From Thermoanaerobaculaceae bacterium (GTDB lineage Bacteria > Acidobacteriota > UBA4820): a stretch of DNA of 6,465 nt. Position 1 is the first letter of the stretch; every line of letters begins with the position of its first letter. The stretch spans positions 1 to 6,465 of the forward strand of contig JAAZNT010000145.1 of NCBI GenBank assembly GCA_012798145.1, in the 5' to 3' direction. A program made the position numbers and the translations under genes. The notes beneath the pieces are model-generated. The model made no database searches and had not been told where the DNA came from. It was given only the letters and a program-made list of their open reading frames with translations. This document shows positions 5,945 to 6,465 of this stretch, one piece after another.

Positions 5945-6465
5945 TTAAACTATCAATCCAAATAAAAAACCGAACAAGGTTGAAAATAGGACAACTAAAG
6001 CTATATAAACTAACATTTTTTTCCATCCGAAAATCTGCCTTAAAACCAGCATTGAAGGCAGCGAGACCGCAGGACCTGCGAGAAGCAGCGAAAGAGCAGG
6101 CCCCTTTCCCATCCCTGCGCCTATTAGCCCTTGCAGTATGGGAACTTCCGTCAGTGTTGCAAAATACATTAATGCCGCCGTTACTGATGCGAAAAAGTTT
6201 GCCCAAATTGAGTTGCCTCCAACAAGGTAAGCGATCCAGGAAGAGGGTATAAGCGCTTCTTTTCCGGGCCTGCCAAGAGCAAACCCTGCAACAAGAACAC
6301 CTATGAAAAGCAATGGAAGAAGCTGCATACTTAAATCCCAACTTGAATTCATCCATTCCTTCAAATCCTGCTTGTCAAACCAAAGAAACAGGATTATAAG
6401 GAGAAGAAGGAGAAAAACTCCGGAAATATGAAATCTATAGCGAAATATAGTTGAATAAAGATTTT
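5945..6465 (-). CDS. DUF318/ArsP-type permease, C-terminal part (5' end outside window)
   Basis: The frame stays open from its stop (5945-5947) to the right edge, about 173 residues, so the gene starts outside the window. A hydrophobic FLLLLLIILFLW segment near the edge precedes WDLSMQLLPLLFIGVLVAG, then GRPGKEALIPSSWIAYLVGGN, ATLTEVPILQGLIGAGMGKGPAL and LLLAGPAVSLPSML. The TEVPILQGL and GMGKGP blocks are hallmarks of the DUF318 permease family, which includes ArsP exporters of trivalent organoarsenicals, though many members are uncharacterised. An internal TTG at 6364 or ATG at 6352 could be taken as a start, but the membrane segment upstream argues for the longer frame. The gene ends 12 nt before acr3. 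Whether this is a full-length permease or one half of a split pair cannot be seen. Confidence 0.85.
   Translation of the reverse strand, partial: NLYSTIFRYRFHISGVFLLLLLIILFLWFDKQDLKEWMNSSWDLSMQLLPLLFIGVLVAGFALGRPGKEALIPSSWIAYLVGGNSIWANFFASVTAALMYFATLTEVPILQGLIGAGMGKGPALSLLLAGPAVSLPSMLVLRQIFGWKKMLVYIALVVLFSTLFGFLFGLIV

Noticed and set aside
5892..6356. Long minus-strand open frame (about 154 codons) overlapping the permease and acr3 starts
   Set aside because: It is a shadow frame: rich in Arg, Ser and Cys, no recognisable family, and it overlaps well-supported permease and acr3 coding sequence.
1..6465. CRISPR arrays, tRNA/rRNA genes, insertion sequences
   Set aside because: No regularly spaced repeats, no cloverleaf-like or rRNA-like stretches, and no transposase frames or terminal inverted repeats were seen.

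Overview
The window is AT-rich bacterial DNA holding two convergent transcription units. A bacterium is suggested by the PlsC-type acyltransferase, the strong AGGAGG-type Shine-Dalgarno sites and the tight operon packing. Iron-sulfur proteins and CxxC thiol proteins point to an anaerobic or microaerophilic life. I cannot place the organism more precisely; an uncultured anaerobic lineage (for example from subsurface metagenomes) is a guess.

Left part (1-1248, + strand): the 3' end of a 1-acyl-glycerol-3-phosphate acyltransferase (plsC) gene, followed 3 nt later by a complete truD (tRNA pseudouridine-13 synthase). These are housekeeping genes. Positions 1249-1483 form a convergent intergenic spacer with one GC-rich hairpin or repeat unit (1323-1350).

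Right part (6465 down to 1484, - strand): nine genes in one unbroken run, with gaps of 4-19 nt and two ATGA start/stop overlaps, entering from beyond the right edge. In transcription order they are: DUF318/ArsP-type permease (5' end outside the window), Acr3 arsenite efflux permease, tandem-domain universal stress protein, a small HdrA-N-terminus-like cysteine protein, a 2[4Fe-4S] ferredoxin, a 57-residue zinc-ribbon protein, a small CxxC thioredoxin-like protein, a membrane-anchored ArsF-like CPSC protein, and an ArsG/CcdA-like membrane protein with exactly two cysteines. The 57-residue gene is easily missed by length cut-offs.

Interpretation: this looks like an extended arsenic (metalloid or organoarsenical) operon. 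Acr3 and the permease would export arsenicals. The last three genes resemble the ArsE/ArsF/ArsG set known for nitro/amino-aromatic arsenicals, and their cysteine layout also matches DsbD divided into three proteins (cytosolic thioredoxin, membrane conduit, anchored extracytoplasmic thioredoxin fold). The HdrA-like, ferredoxin and zinc-ribbon genes between the exporter and the thiol genes could feed low-potential electrons into that relay. That coupling is inference and is the most interesting idea here. No ArsR, ArsC or ArsM gene is visible.
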